This document shows positions 44,002-54,842 of a DNA stretch of 64,000 nucleotides, piece by piece. Each line of letters starts with the position of its first letter. Within the stretch, counting starts at the first letter, position 1. Source of the DNA: Sporothrix humicola. Lineage: Eukaryota > Ascomycota > Sordariomycetes > Ophiostomatales > Ophiostomataceae. Position numbers and translations under genes: made by a program. The notes under the pieces are model-generated. The model made no database searches and was not told the DNA's origin. It was given only the letters and a program-made list of their open reading frames with translations. The DNA lies in the NCBI GenBank assembly GCA_021396245.1, contig WNYE01000047.1:124001-188000 (forward strand), given 5' to 3'.

Positions 44002-47000
44002 ATGATGGCAGAACCGACCGAGGAGGCCATCTCCAGCGTCTGCGAGTTTGCCAATCTCGACCCCGTCGGCGACCGCAACCTCGTCATTGCTGCCCTAAGA
44101 GTTGGTTTTCCTGAGACCCCTGAAACCCTCTGTGCTGCCCCTTTTTCGTCTCCTTCCGTTTGGTTGCCCGTCGCAGCTTCCTAGACGGTCGTCAATGCGA
44201 TGCACACGGCAGGAGCGAACGGAGACACGAAGAAGGCGCGAAGGACGACGAACCCCAAGCTAACCGATCTCTCTCCTAGGCAAAGTCAAATAATGTAGAA
44301 GCTGTCGTTCTTGCGTTCTATGACGACCCAGAAAAGGTGCGCCCCAACAACACAAGATTATTCCACACCCCGTTTGCTTTGCACGTCAACTAACCCCCTC
44401 GCTTCCAGTTCCGCCAATTATACACATGGGACGAGTCCTCGTTTATGGGCGACCGCGACGGCTACAACCCCAACCTGCCAAGCTTCAACATCCAAGGCGC
44501 CGACGACAATGGCATGGGAATTGGAAATGTAAATGGAAATGGAAATCCCAACAACGCCGTTATCCATGGCATCGCGCCCTCCCAGCTCCACTCCGTCCCG
44601 CCCTCGCGCCCACCATCCCGCGCCCAGTCGCCCCTGAGCCGAATGGCCGACTGGGCCGCAAACGACATGGTCGCGCCCACGTCCATGGACCAGGCCGACA
44701 AGGATTTGGAGAGGGCCCTGGCCGAGTCCGCCGCCATGTCCGGCCTGCACACGCCGCAAGAGTCTGGCATTACCGGCGGCCCTTATTCTCAATCTTATCC
44801 TCCATCTTACTCTCATAACAACAATGTGCACATGTCGACCGAGCTCCCCTTCTTTGGACCCGCCAACCGCGACGCATACGATCCCGACCAGTGGGCCATG
44901 GTCCGCGCCGTACCAGAAGCCTCGGAGCCCGCGCCATCCGGCCGGAAACGGGTGCCTGGTGTGCCCGTGTTCTTGCGCAGCAGGCGGCCCGGCACAGAGG
45001 CCACGTCTCTCGGTGCCCTGCTGACGATCCTGCACGCCATTCCGGCTGCGCGCAATGCACTACTGAAAACAGGGTTTCAGGCGGCAACGTACGGCCAGAA
45101 CTCGGAGTGGTGGAAGGGCAGCCGGATCGAGCCGGCAGGCCTGCCCGACAACGAGAGCCAAAACCAAAACATTGCCATGGGAACATCTACGACCACCGTT
45201 ATTAACATTGATAGCGATGAGGACGAAATCACCGACAGCACCAACATTAGTGGAGGCGAGGTCGAGGATGGCCCGAAACTCGAGTCAAGATTTGTTCGCG
45301 AGTACGTCGACGAGGTCCACCGTCTCATGGCCTTTTTGGACAACACCGACCGCGCATACGGCACGGCGGACAATCTGGCCGAGACTACGGCCCTGAAAGA
45401 GTGCTACGACATTGAGACGAGCCAGAAGTTCTTTGAGGCCGCACGGCGCATGGACTTGACGGAAATTATGGACCAGTTCTTCCACGCTGTGCAGCTCAAC
45501 GCTGTCAAGCAGATTGGCGTGCCACTGCGGACCGAGTCTTATGCGATTCTCGAAGTCAAAGTGGACGACATGAACGTGCCGTTTGGTGTGACGGACCTGT
45601 ACAGCGCCATCGACGTCATCTTTTGGGAGGACCTGTACCGCTTCGACGCAAGTGTTGTCTCTGACAACGACGCCAATATCGACGACGCCAACATGGCTGT
45701 CCTGACCAAGATTGGCCCTGTCAAGATTCTGCGCCTCAATACCCCCAAGCGCATCCCCTTTGAACAGCCATTTGACGTCCCCGAGCACTTTTACATGGAC
45801 CGCTACACGGCCGAGAACAGCGCCCGCGCCCTCGAGATCCAGGTCCAGATGCAGAAGGTCTATCGCGCGATCCGCAAAGTAGAGGCTGCTAGGGAGGAGA
45901 CTCTGAACTTTGTCGACCGAACCGAGAACCCGCCCGTCCTTAGGAACACGATCACGCTCTCGGAACAGGCCATTACGTTTGCCGTCCAAAAGGAGTGGCA
46001 GTACCGCGCCCAAATGGTGTGGGACCGCTACATGGCGGCCCAGAACACGCCCCAGGCCTTTGATTACAGCGTCGCCGAGATCTACAACGCCGCGCCCGAG
46101 ACGGACGACGAAAAGGCCATGCTGCGCACGCTCCAGGTCGAGATCGCCGTCCACCGGCAAAAGCTCATCGACCTGAGGACGAGAGTGGAGAGGTTCGACC
46201 GGGAACGTGCCGCGCTGGAGGAGCTTACCCGGCGCCTCCGCCGCAAGTACACGGCGCCGTCGGCCAAGGAGAACTGGGCCCCGACCAACAGCTACGCCTT
46301 GCGCGGTGTGATTGTGTCGCCCGACAAGTTTTACTTTTGCCGGCGGGAGGTGCCGGCAGCTTCTCCCGAAAGTGGTGAGGCTGCCCAGACCGAGGCCGGG
46401 GCCGAGAATGCCGCTCCTACCACTGCATCTACCCCTACCGCCGTCGACCAGTGGTGGATGATCTCGTACAACTCCAAGGACACGGTGCCCGTCACGATCC
46501 AAAAGACAACCATTGATGTCGCCCGCGCGTCCGTCTTCCAGGAGTCGAGGTCGCCTGTGCTCGTGTACGCCAACGACGAGGCGCTGGCAGCAGACGACCT
46601 GCCCTTGTCCGACGCTCTGCGCACGTTTGTCCGCTTCGACAACCGGTTCTTTAAACAAGAAACACTGGAGGAAACCACAAACGACAGGACGCAACAGACG
46701 CAAGGGACGCAGGATAATAGCCCGCGTGGCGAAAACGACAAGAAGCGCATGCCCGCCGAAGAAGCGTCGCCGACGTCGCCCCTAAAACGCCGGCAGCGGT
46801 CTGGCAGCATCGACTCCATGGCCAGCAACATGGCGTCGCTGGGCGATGTCGACTCGGACCGCGACATGGACGATGTGCCGTTGCTCGGAATGGGCACGCC
46901 CGGCGCCAGCAGCAGCAGCCGCTTCCCGCTCGACATGGAAGAAGATAACTTCTTTGGCACCCTGCCGCCCGAATCGGGAGCTCACAACAGCGAATACAAC

Positions 47001-47573
47001 ATGCACGAGTGGGCGGTGAACCGGTCGATTGAGGAGGCCATAGCTAGGAGGACCGGGTCTTCCGCGAATATCGGCGTCGGCTGGCCAGACGACGATCCGT
47101 CCCAAGTTATGCCGCAGCGCGAGGTCGACACGCCGCCCGGATACGACGAGGCCACGGCCGCGGCCACGGCCACAGTGAGCCAGACTACAAACGAGACCAG
47201 TTCCGAGCATAGGGGCTCACTGGGCACCGAGATGGTCCAGCTGGCGATCCACAGCGACGCCAGCCAGAACGAGGCGAGCAGTGTTAATGTTAACGGCACT
47301 GCGACTGGCGCCGACGCCGGCCACACGACACCGCGGGCAAATGCAGCAACGGAGGGCAGCCCCGAGCTTGCTAATGGCACCGCCAGCAGCCAAATGCAGG
47401 AGGTGCCCCAGACGCAAGGCAAGAAGGTGCCGCCACCGCCGCCGCCCCGGTCCAAGAAGCCGCAGATGCCACAAAAGGCCAAGGCGACTGGCGAGGTGCA
47501 GCTCCTTGCCGACTGGGACAACCCAGAGGGCCGTTATGTGGCCCACGTGGAGGATGCAGGACAACACGAATAA
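44002..47573 (+). CDS. UBA/UIM protein with inactive USP-like fold (USP25/28-related)
   Basis: Three exons (44002-44100, 44280-44336, 44409-47573; introns 179 and 72 nt, the first with a weak GTTGGT donor) give 1106 residues. Exons 1-2 encode a UBA-like segment (NLVIAALRAKSNNVEAVVLAF). A UIM-like helix follows at about 149-161 (DKDLERALAESAAM). At about 240-270, FLRSRRPGTEATSLGALLTI ending in P..R aligns with the USP Cys box, but Thr251 stands where the nucleophilic Cys should be. Near 679, SYALRGVIVSPDKFYFCRR aligns with the His box but has no His, and WWMISYNSKDTVPVT matches the strand after it. So the fold is kept and the chemistry is probably lost. The C-terminus is disordered with a Pro-rich SH3-like site (PPPPPPRSKKP). 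Probably a ubiquitin-binding scaffold. Confidence 0.8.
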
Positions 47574-47917
47574 AGTACGGAGTACTCAAAATTTCAAAAA
47601 CTAAAACAAAGATAGAGTGTATCTTTAGCGACACGGAGAAATCAGACAGCCCGGAAAAATCAAAATACACGACACATAGCAAACAGGTTTAACGACGGAG
47701 CGAGCATTCTGGAGGCGTTTTTGTCAGGCGTTTCGTTCCTTTTCCTCTTTTTGCGTTCTATATCTCCCACTCCACTGGTTTCCTGCTTGGGTTACCCTTT
47801 TGTTTACTTCTTGGGAGACGTTTATACATTTTAATTCTTATTATATTCATTACTATGATTCGTTGTTACCCGGGTCGTCTTTCGTCTTTTCTGTCTACTA
47901 ACGTACAGACGCGCCGC
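47574..47917. other. Convergent spacer pseudo-USP / peroxiredoxin
   Basis: 344 bp containing a 13-bp AGTACGGAGTACT at 47574-47586 directly after the stop, then AT-rich 3' untranslated sequence. Confidence 0.5.
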
Positions 47918-48610
47918 CTACTTGGCCGCCACAATCTTTTGCACAACGGCCACGGTGCCGTCGGGCGATCCGGCCTGCGCCGCCAGCACCTTGCCGGTTT
48001 TGTCGACCACAAAGACGCCGCGCACGGCCGAGCCGATGGGCGTCTTGCGCAGGCCAATGGCCGAGATCAAGGTCTGGGCGGGGTCGCAGAGCAGCGGGTA
48101 CGGCAGCTTCTGGTTCGTCTTGAACTTGGTGTTGGCCGCCGTCGAGTCGTTGGACAGGCCGTAGATGGCGAGGCCGCCGGCGGTCAGCGGCGCATACTCG
48201 TCGCGGAAGAGGCAAGCTTGCTTGGTGCCTAAGCTGTTAGCGATGAACAATGTCAATAGCGAGGCGTGGGAGTACTTACATCCCGGGGTCGACGCCCTCG
48301 GATAGGTAAAGAGGACGACACCTGAGCCGCTGGCTTCGACGAGCTTTTTGAGGGTCGTCTTCTCGCCGTCGTTTGTCTCGATCTCGCCGCCAAAGGTGTC
48401 GAGGTCGATGGTGGAGCCGACCTCGGGGAAGGGGGGCGCGGCGTCGGTGTCCTTTGTCGTTTTAGCAGGTGCAGCCTTTGCGGGAGCGGCCTTTTCCTTC
48501 TTGTCCTCCTTTGGCTTCTCCTCCTTCTTGTCGGTCTTGGCCTTTGCGGCCTTCTTCACAGGCGCGGGCGCGGCCTCTGGCGCCTTGCGCTTGCGGAGCT
48601 CCATGGGCAT
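47918..48610 (-). CDS. DOT5: Nuclear BCP-type peroxiredoxin (Dot5-like)
   Basis: Thiol peroxidase of the PrxQ/BCP class. Exons 48610-48280 and 48228-47918 flank a 51-nt intron (GTAAGT donor, GCTAAC branch point, CTTAG acceptor), giving 213 residues. The first 60 residues are Lys/Ala/Pro-rich with KRK and KKAAKAK clusters, fitting a nuclear signal as in yeast Dot5. The catalytic site PRASTPGCTKQAC has peroxidatic Cys111 and resolving Cys116, the atypical 2-Cys spacing. The splice falls inside the Cys111 codon. Because the intron has no stop and is a multiple of three, unspliced mRNA stays open but would put 17 residues between the two Cys. Met at 48604 is an alternative start two codons later. 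Confidence 0.94.
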   Translation of the reverse strand: MPMELRKRKAPEAAPAPVKKAAKAKTDKKEEKPKEDKKEKAAPAKAAPAKTTKDTDAAPPFPEVGSTIDLDTFGGEIETNDGEKTTLKKLVEASGSGVVLFTYPRASTPGCKYSHASLLTLFIANSLGTKQACLFRDEYAPLTAGGLAIYGLSNDSTAANTKFKTNQKLPYPLLCDPAQTLISAIGLRKTPIGSAVRGVFVVDKTGKVLAAQAGSPDGTVAVVQKIVAAK

Positions 48611-50121
48611 GATGGGCGGTTTGGGGGGAGGAGACGAGGAAGATGAAGAGTAGAAAGAAGACTGAGAGAATGCGACGAGAGAAGCTCGAGAACGAGAAAT
48701 GCGAGAAATGCGCAAAAAAGAGAGGTAAAAGCGATGGCGCAATGCAGCGTTACAAAGCATGAAATAAATGGGATGAGATGCACAATAGATGCGAATAAAT
48801 CAATGGCTTTTGAAATGGAATTTAAAGTGAAGAGAGGATGTAGGAGTAAGAAGAAAAGAAAAAAGAAGCTCACTCGAGAGACTGAGAAACGGGGAAGAGG
48901 AAGGGGGAAGGGAGTCAGAAGAGCGGGTGCGCACACGGAGGGAGATGGCTGGGGAAGCTAGGAAGGAGCAATGCGATGCGAACGTGGGCTCGCGGGCGTG
49001 GGTTGCGCATGCGAAACAGTGAGAGGCCAGTAACAATTTAGCGGGCATGGCTCCAGAACGGGCTGGCCAAAAACGACAGTCTAGGCCCTGGACGACCTGG
49101 ACCCGGCCCTAGTCAGGGGAGCTGTTGCGTGCGCGCAAAAGCTATGGCCGGCCGATCACTGGGAGGAGAAAGTGGAAAAGGAAAGAGGAAAGAGCACGAT
49201 GTGACCAAGCCAATCAGAGAAGGCGGCAACGAGGCTCTTTCCCAACGGGGCGGGATGGGAGGGACAGGGAAGGTAGAGAAGAGAAAAGGGAAAGTGTGAA
49301 TCGAAGGAAAGAGGGCAATGTCGGGACACGAGAGCTCGGCGAGATATGAATCAGAATGGTCTGAGGGCGCTCGGCGCATTTCATTACTTACAGCCATTGT
49401 AACGGTGGTGATATGGAGATTGAGAGTTGAGGTAAGACGTCGCACGGTATTAGTGACAAAGTGTCCGTCGATAAGAAACCGATTATCTACTGGAATTGAT
49501 GCACTCCTGATTTCAAGGAAAGAGCTTGACGGGCACACCTTCCTTATATGCATCTCGAATCCCAATGCCCGAGACCGGCAACCACGCTGATGCAGTGATG
49601 GCAGCACTGTCGGGATCCTGTAATTAGGCATCCGCGGGCATCTCATCTCTCTTGAGAGCTAAAACTCGTCAAAACTCCATCCCATTCCACGCATGACATG
49701 AACAAGCGGCCGTCCCCGCCCCCGGAGCGGTCAATTCGCCAATCCTCCGCGGCCAGCGTATTCCATCATCCAGCAGTCAATTGCGAGCGAGTTCGATTTT
49801 AGTGCTTGTTTTTGTCGATTCCAGGGGTCATCCTCTAGCAATTGCCGTCCTCCGCGACTAGCTGGACCAATGAGGTGTTGCGCATTCGCGCTGTCAGCCA
49901 GCAAGTGCCCGCCAGCTTTTGACGGTTATTGCCAGCTTCTGCCAGCTGGCACCCCACTTTTCTGCTTCTCTTCGGCTGCGGAAGAACGGGCATCGCGAAA
50001 ATGCTCAATGCTTCCCAGAGCTACGAAACGATCGAACGTCACGTCGTGATCAATTGACCGCATCGCTCGACACCCACCACCCACGACCGTCAATTCCACT
50101 CCCCTCAATTCGATTGTCGAC
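48611..50121. promoter_or_regulatory. Divergent region peroxiredoxin / NUZM
   Basis: 1.5 kb, purine-rich on the + strand from 48,830 to 49,350 (that is, CT-rich for the peroxiredoxin strand). No gene seen; the 177-codon frame on the minus strand lacks any domain. Confidence 0.45.
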
Positions 50122-50869
50122 ATGGCGTCCAAGGCGGCCGCAAAGGCCGTCGCCTCGGCGAGCAACGTCGTTAGCCTTTCTCAGGTAAGTTTTGTCCTCC
50201 CTCCGGTCGTCGTCTCCGAACGCCCTTCTTTTCCGCACCTCCCTTCGGTCGGTGCTAACAGTCCAGAAACAAACCCTCCAGAGCAAGGGCATCTGGGAGG
50301 CCTTCCGCCGCCTCATGGCCATCGACCCCAACCGCTCCAACGGTGTGCCCCTCAACCCCTACTACCGCTACCCGACCCCCGGCGCCCAGGATCCGCTCCT
50401 GGTCACCGACCCCGTCACCGTGCCCGCCGGCGACATCGCCGGCAACCCCTACTGGAAGCGCGACGCCCGCCGCAACTACCCGCGCCTCAGCACCGTGACG
50501 CAGGCCGACGCCGTCGCCCTTTTGACGGTTGGCAGCGCCGTCGCGCCCAAGCAGGAGCTGATTGGCGAGGCTGGCTCGCAGGCCTTGGTCGCGGCCACCG
50601 AGGCCGGCAAGACCGAGGGCCTGGGCACGTTCCTGGCCAAGTCGAAGACCGCATCCACATCGCCCGTCGTCTCCGACCTCTTCGTCGACGGCCTGCCGCC
50701 GCTGCCGTCGGGCCAGAGCCTCAACAGCGGCGCATGGGATGTGCACAAGTACGAGCTGGTCGAGCAGCAGTCGTACCCGGAGGAGTGAGTCCAACCCTTT
50801 CTCAGCAATTCTCTACATTTTTATGACCTACGCTAACAGTACAGATACCCGTGCCGTGTTTTCCGGTAA
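50122..50869 (+). CDS. Complex I 21-kDa accessory subunit (NUZM / 21.3 kDa type)
   Basis: Fungal accessory subunit of mitochondrial NADH:ubiquinone oxidoreductase. Three exons, 50122-50184, 50267-50784 and 50845-50869, with introns of 82 and 60 nt, give 201 residues. The body has the family blocks GIWEAFRRLMAIDPNRSNGV, PLNPYYRYPTPGA, GDIAGNPYWKRDARRNYPRL and GLPPLPSGQ. The last exon adds only YPCRVFR and is supported by a clean GTGAGT donor and CTAACAG...ACAG acceptor; without it the protein would end in PEE. The N-terminus (MASKAAAKAVASASNVV) is Ala/Ser/Lys-rich and may help import. An acceptor a few bases earlier (CTAACAG) in either intron cannot be fully ruled out. Confidence 0.9.
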
Positions 50870-51275
50870 ACGGTTGATTCTTTCCTTTTCTTTCAGTTTC
50901 TTTTGTTTAGACGTGCTGGGGGAGTGTACATAATCGCATTGTGAGGAACCGACGACAGAAAGTAGTCAGCGCAATAAAGATAAATCTTTGACAAAATGTC
51001 AGAGCTCAATTGTGTCCAGGGTGGTATATTGTATCTATTGAATATACGACGTAAATGTGCCATAAATGATATCATATGGTATCCAGTAATTGTTCTATCC
51101 AACTCCGTCTGTTTTGATAATACCCAAACAAGCCCCCAAAATGTCAATGTAAATGCTGCAAAAATGCCCATGAAGCCCATCAAACGCCGTTGACACCGTT
51201 ATCCATGCTGTTTTGTAGTCGTTCCGTAAAGTTGTCCGTGAGATGTTCCGTGAGATGTCGTTCAGTGAGATGCCT
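50870..51275. other. Convergent spacer NUZM / LTO1
   Basis: 406 bp of AT-rich 3' sequence with no gene. Contains a near-repeat GTTCCGTGAGATG / TTCAGTGAGATG close to the LTO1 stop. Confidence 0.45.
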
Positions 51276-51770
51276 TTAGCTAGAAGTTGCTGGTGTAGTC
51301 GTGGCAACAGAGGCAGGTGTTGATCCAGACGCCGATGCCGACGCTGACGGCCCCAGCTCGCCAACCAGCTTCTCCAGCACCCGCGCCTTGGCCTGTGCCC
51401 TCTTCACACGGTCGTCGACGTCGTTAACCGCCTCGTCCGTGTTGGCCGTGGGCAGAGTGCCGGGCTCGACCAGGGCATAGAACGTGCGCAGATTTTTGAG
51501 CACCCGGGCGTTGTTTTTTCCCCGGCCTCCTTGGCTCCCCTGGCCCTGGCCCTCCAACGCTAGATGCGACCACACGACCGCCTTCCCCTGCAGCCGCCCG
51601 GCCTCGACAAACTTTTTGAAGCCATTCTCCAGGCCCAGCGTGCGCCCCTCGACTTTGCCCGCGCGCTCGCCGTCGGCAAATCCCTCGCGGTACCCCTGCT
51701 CGTAAAAGTTGTCTTCGAGCGAGAAGAGGTCGTTGAACGGGTCGTCTGTGTTTGTGTTTGTGGCGGACAT
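51276..51770 (-). CDS. LTO1: LTO1 / ORAOV1 homologue, Fe-S assembly adaptor for Rli1
   Basis: With Yae1, Lto1 brings the ABC protein Rli1/ABCE1 to the cytosolic Fe-S targeting complex. One exon of 164 residues; the ATG at 51770 was chosen since DPFNDLFSLEDNFYEQGY then sits at the family's usual N-terminal position. The deca-GX3 helix is clear: Gly at four-residue steps in YREGFADGERAGKVEGRTLG and on to GFKKFVEAGRLQG. The C-terminal half is a second helical segment (DDRVKRAQAKARVLEKLVGE) followed by a Ser/Ala/Thr tail ending TTPATSS. Characterised Lto1 proteins end in a Trp needed for targeting-complex contact; no terminal Trp is present here. Confidence 0.9.
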   Translation of the reverse strand: MSATNTNTDDPFNDLFSLEDNFYEQGYREGFADGERAGKVEGRTLGLENGFKKFVEAGRLQGKAVVWSHLALEGQGQGSQGGRGKNNARVLKNLRTFYALVEPGTLPTANTDEAVNDVDDRVKRAQAKARVLEKLVGELGPSASASASGSTPASVATTTPATSS

Positions 51771-52737
51771 GGCGGGTGATTTGATTTGTAACTGCTGTCT
51801 GTGGTTGTTGAAGATCGTGAATGTGAAGGTGCGTTGGTGGGGAGGCGATTTTGGTGTTGGTGTTAGCTGCACGTGACTCGCCTTTCAAGACGTTGTTCCT
51901 GGATTCGATCTGATGCTGAATATTATCGCCACCACTTCTACAGATGAAATAAAGATAATAAATTTAATCATTCAAATATTGTTTTTACTCTTGTTGACAC
52001 GTATATTGAGTCAAAGCGATGCCATATTGACTGATATGTATCAGATGGCTGCTCTCCGTCACTATAATACGTATGACTCCTATGTCTGCCATTTATCTGA
52101 CAAAACACATATTTTCTTCATTATTGATCGTTCACAAAGTCATACAGAGCCTAACATGACCGTATATCATATATATCTCTTGCCAACTACGCCAATGTTG
52201 ACAGAAAAGAGACTCTGCACTGATCATCTCCTTTCCCGGCGGTCCACTGTCTCGCTCTTTAAACTTTAGTGGACGGCTGCTGGCATGTCGTCAATTAGTG
52301 GGTCTAGGCCCAAGCCGGATGGCGCCAACACGCCAACGAGAAGAGCAAGGGCCCTGTACTGTTGTAGCACAACCCCTCCTTCCACGCTCCCCGCACCAAA
52401 ATGCATACCAAAAAAATATGAATGCGCCAACGGTATTCGCCTTTGCATTTGATTTGCGCCTGGTGACTGGTGACTCTTTCTGCTTCTGGAACAAACGCTC
52501 TTGCCCCAAAACGAAAGTCTCAGAGTCACACCTCACCTTTCGACGCCTCCTCCTTCTCGACTGCACCTTTTCTGCTTTCTGCATATTGTCTCGACTCCTT
52601 TTTCTGTCTAGAGTAGCTTGTGCAGTTTAGCCACCGCCTTCTTTTCTTCTTGATTTCTTCTCAGTTTTTGCACTTCTTTTTCTCGATCTTTTCTCGACCT
52701 TCTCGACATCCTCACATCCCCACCTCACCTCAACAAA
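51771..52737. promoter_or_regulatory. Divergent region LTO1 / MetRS
   Basis: 967 bp. AT-rich at 51,910-52,260, then CT-rich leader (52,540-52,735) ending in CTCAACAAAATGG before MetRS. No gene seen. Confidence 0.45.
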
Positions 52738-54842
52738 ATGGCCGACGCCGAGAACGTCATCCGCCCCATCAAGGGCAAGAAGAACGTCCTCATTACGAGC
52801 GCTGTATGTTCTGATCCTCCGAGTCTCTCTCATTCTACTCTGGGTCTCTTTTGAGTATCCATTGAGCTCATTGACGTCTGAAGACATGCTAACATCTCTT
52901 CCAGCTTCCATACGTCAACAACGTGCCACATGTATGTCGATATATACAACCTCCTAAATCCCCTATTTGATATCACAGACTAACCCCCCACCCCCAGCTC
53001 GGCAACATTATCGGCTCGACACTCTCGGCCGACTGCTTCTCGCGGTATTCCAAGCAGCGCGGCAACCCGACCCTCTACATCTGCGGCACCGACGAGTACG
53101 GCACGGCCACCGAGACAAAAGCCCTGGAAGAAGGCGTCACGCCCCGCGAGCTCTGCGACAAGTTCCACGCGCTGCACAAGCAGATCTACGACGACTTCCA
53201 GATCAAGTTTGACTACTTTGGCCGCACCAGCACCGACCAGCACACCAAGATTGTCCAGGAGATTTTCCTGCAGCTGTGGGAGAACAAGTGGCTCGAGGAG
53301 CGCGTGACGACGCAGCCGTACTGCGAGGTGCACGGTGCTTTCCTGGCGGACCGGTTTGTCGAGGGCACCTGCCCCCGCTGCGGCTACGACGACGCCCGCG
53401 GCGACCAGTGCGACTCGTGCGGCAACCTGCTGGACCCCTTTGAGCTGATCAACCCGCGCTGCAAGGTGTGCAAGGTCAACCAGCCGCCGGTGCCGCGCGA
53501 CACCAAGCATATTTTCCTGGCGCTCGACCGCCTGCAGCCGCAGATCAACGAGTGGTTCGCCAAGGCGAGCACCGAGGGCAAGTGGTCGCCCAACTCGATT
53601 GCCATCACCAAGTCGTGGCTCGACAAGGGGCTGGAGGGCCGCTCGATCACGCGCGATCTCAAGTGGGGCGTGCCGGTGCCGCTGCCCGGCTACGAGGGCA
53701 AGGTGATTTACGTGTGGTTCGACGCGTGCATTGGCTACCCCAGCATCACGGCGTGCTACTCGGAAAAGTACTGGCAGGAGTGGTGGAAGACGGACGACGT
53801 CAAGCTGTACCAGTTCATGGGCAAGGACAACACGCCCTTCCACGCGGTCACGTTCCCGGCGTGCGAGCTGGGCACGGGCGACAACTGGACCATGGTGCAC
53901 AACATTTCGACGACCGAGTACCTCAACTACGAAAACACAAAGTTTTCCAAGAGTCGGTCGGTCGGCGTGTTTGGCGACCAAGCCAAGGACACGGGCATCC
54001 CGACGTCCGTCTTCCGGTACTATCTGCTGAGCTCGCGGCCCGAGAGCAGCGACACGCAGTTTGAGTGGAGCTCGTTTGTCGCCGCCAACAACTCGATCCT
54101 GCTGGCCAACATTGGCAACTTTGTCAACCGCATCGTCAAGTTTGTCAATGCCAAGTTTGACGGCGTCGTCCCAGAGTACACGACCACACTCAAAGACGAG
54201 TCGTTTGACTTTGCCGCCTGGGTCGGCGACGTCCAGAAGCTGCTAGACGAGTACATTGCCGACATGGACGCCGTCCACCTGCGCAGCGGCCTTGAAAAGG
54301 CCACCGCCATCTCGAGCCAGGGCAACACGCTGCTGCAGTACCGCCTCGACAACGCCAGCCTCGAAAAGGAGCCCGAGCGCACAAAGACCGTCATCGGCTA
54401 CGCCCTGTCGCTCTGCGGCCTGCTGGCCTCGATCCTGTCGCCCTTTACGCCCTCGACGTCCGACTCGATTGCCCAGCAGCTGGCCATCGACCTCCCCCTG
54501 ATCCCGGACACATTCGACCCCGCCCTCATCAAGCCCGGCCACAAGATCGGCAAGGCCGCCTACCTCTTCTCGCGCATCGACGACAAAAAGGTCGCCGAGT
54601 GGAAGGACAAGTTCGGCGGCACCTCCGAGACCCGCCAGGACGAGGCCGCCGCCAAGGCCAAGAAGCAGGCCGACAAGGACAAGAAAAAGGCCAAGAAGGC
54701 CGCCGCCAAGGCTGCCCTGGAAGCCGAGAAGGCGGCGGGCGGCGCGTCGGGATCTACCGCTGCTGCGCCAGTTGACGCCACGACTGTCGCCACGGGCGAG
54801 TCCAAGGAGCTGCCCGTCCGCGAGAAGCCCGTGGAGAAATAG
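52738..54842 (+). CDS. MES1: Cytosolic methionyl-tRNA synthetase
   Basis: Charges initiator and elongator tRNA-Met. Three exons, 52738-52803, 52905-52931 and 52998-54842, give 645 residues. Exon 2 is only 27 nt (LPYVNNVPH) and the second intron splits the HIGH-type signature PH-LGN; without it the catalytic core is lost, so both splices are secure. Zinc-knuckle cysteines follow in CPRCGYDDARGDQCDSCG and CKVC. The KMSKS equivalent is KFSKSR. The anticodon-binding helical domain extends to about residue 540. The C-terminus is a Lys/Ala-rich helix (KKQADKDKKKAKKAAAK). There is neither the N-terminal GST-like domain of yeast Mes1 nor an EMAP-like tRNA-binding domain, so the Lys-rich tail may aid tRNA binding. 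Confidence 0.96.
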
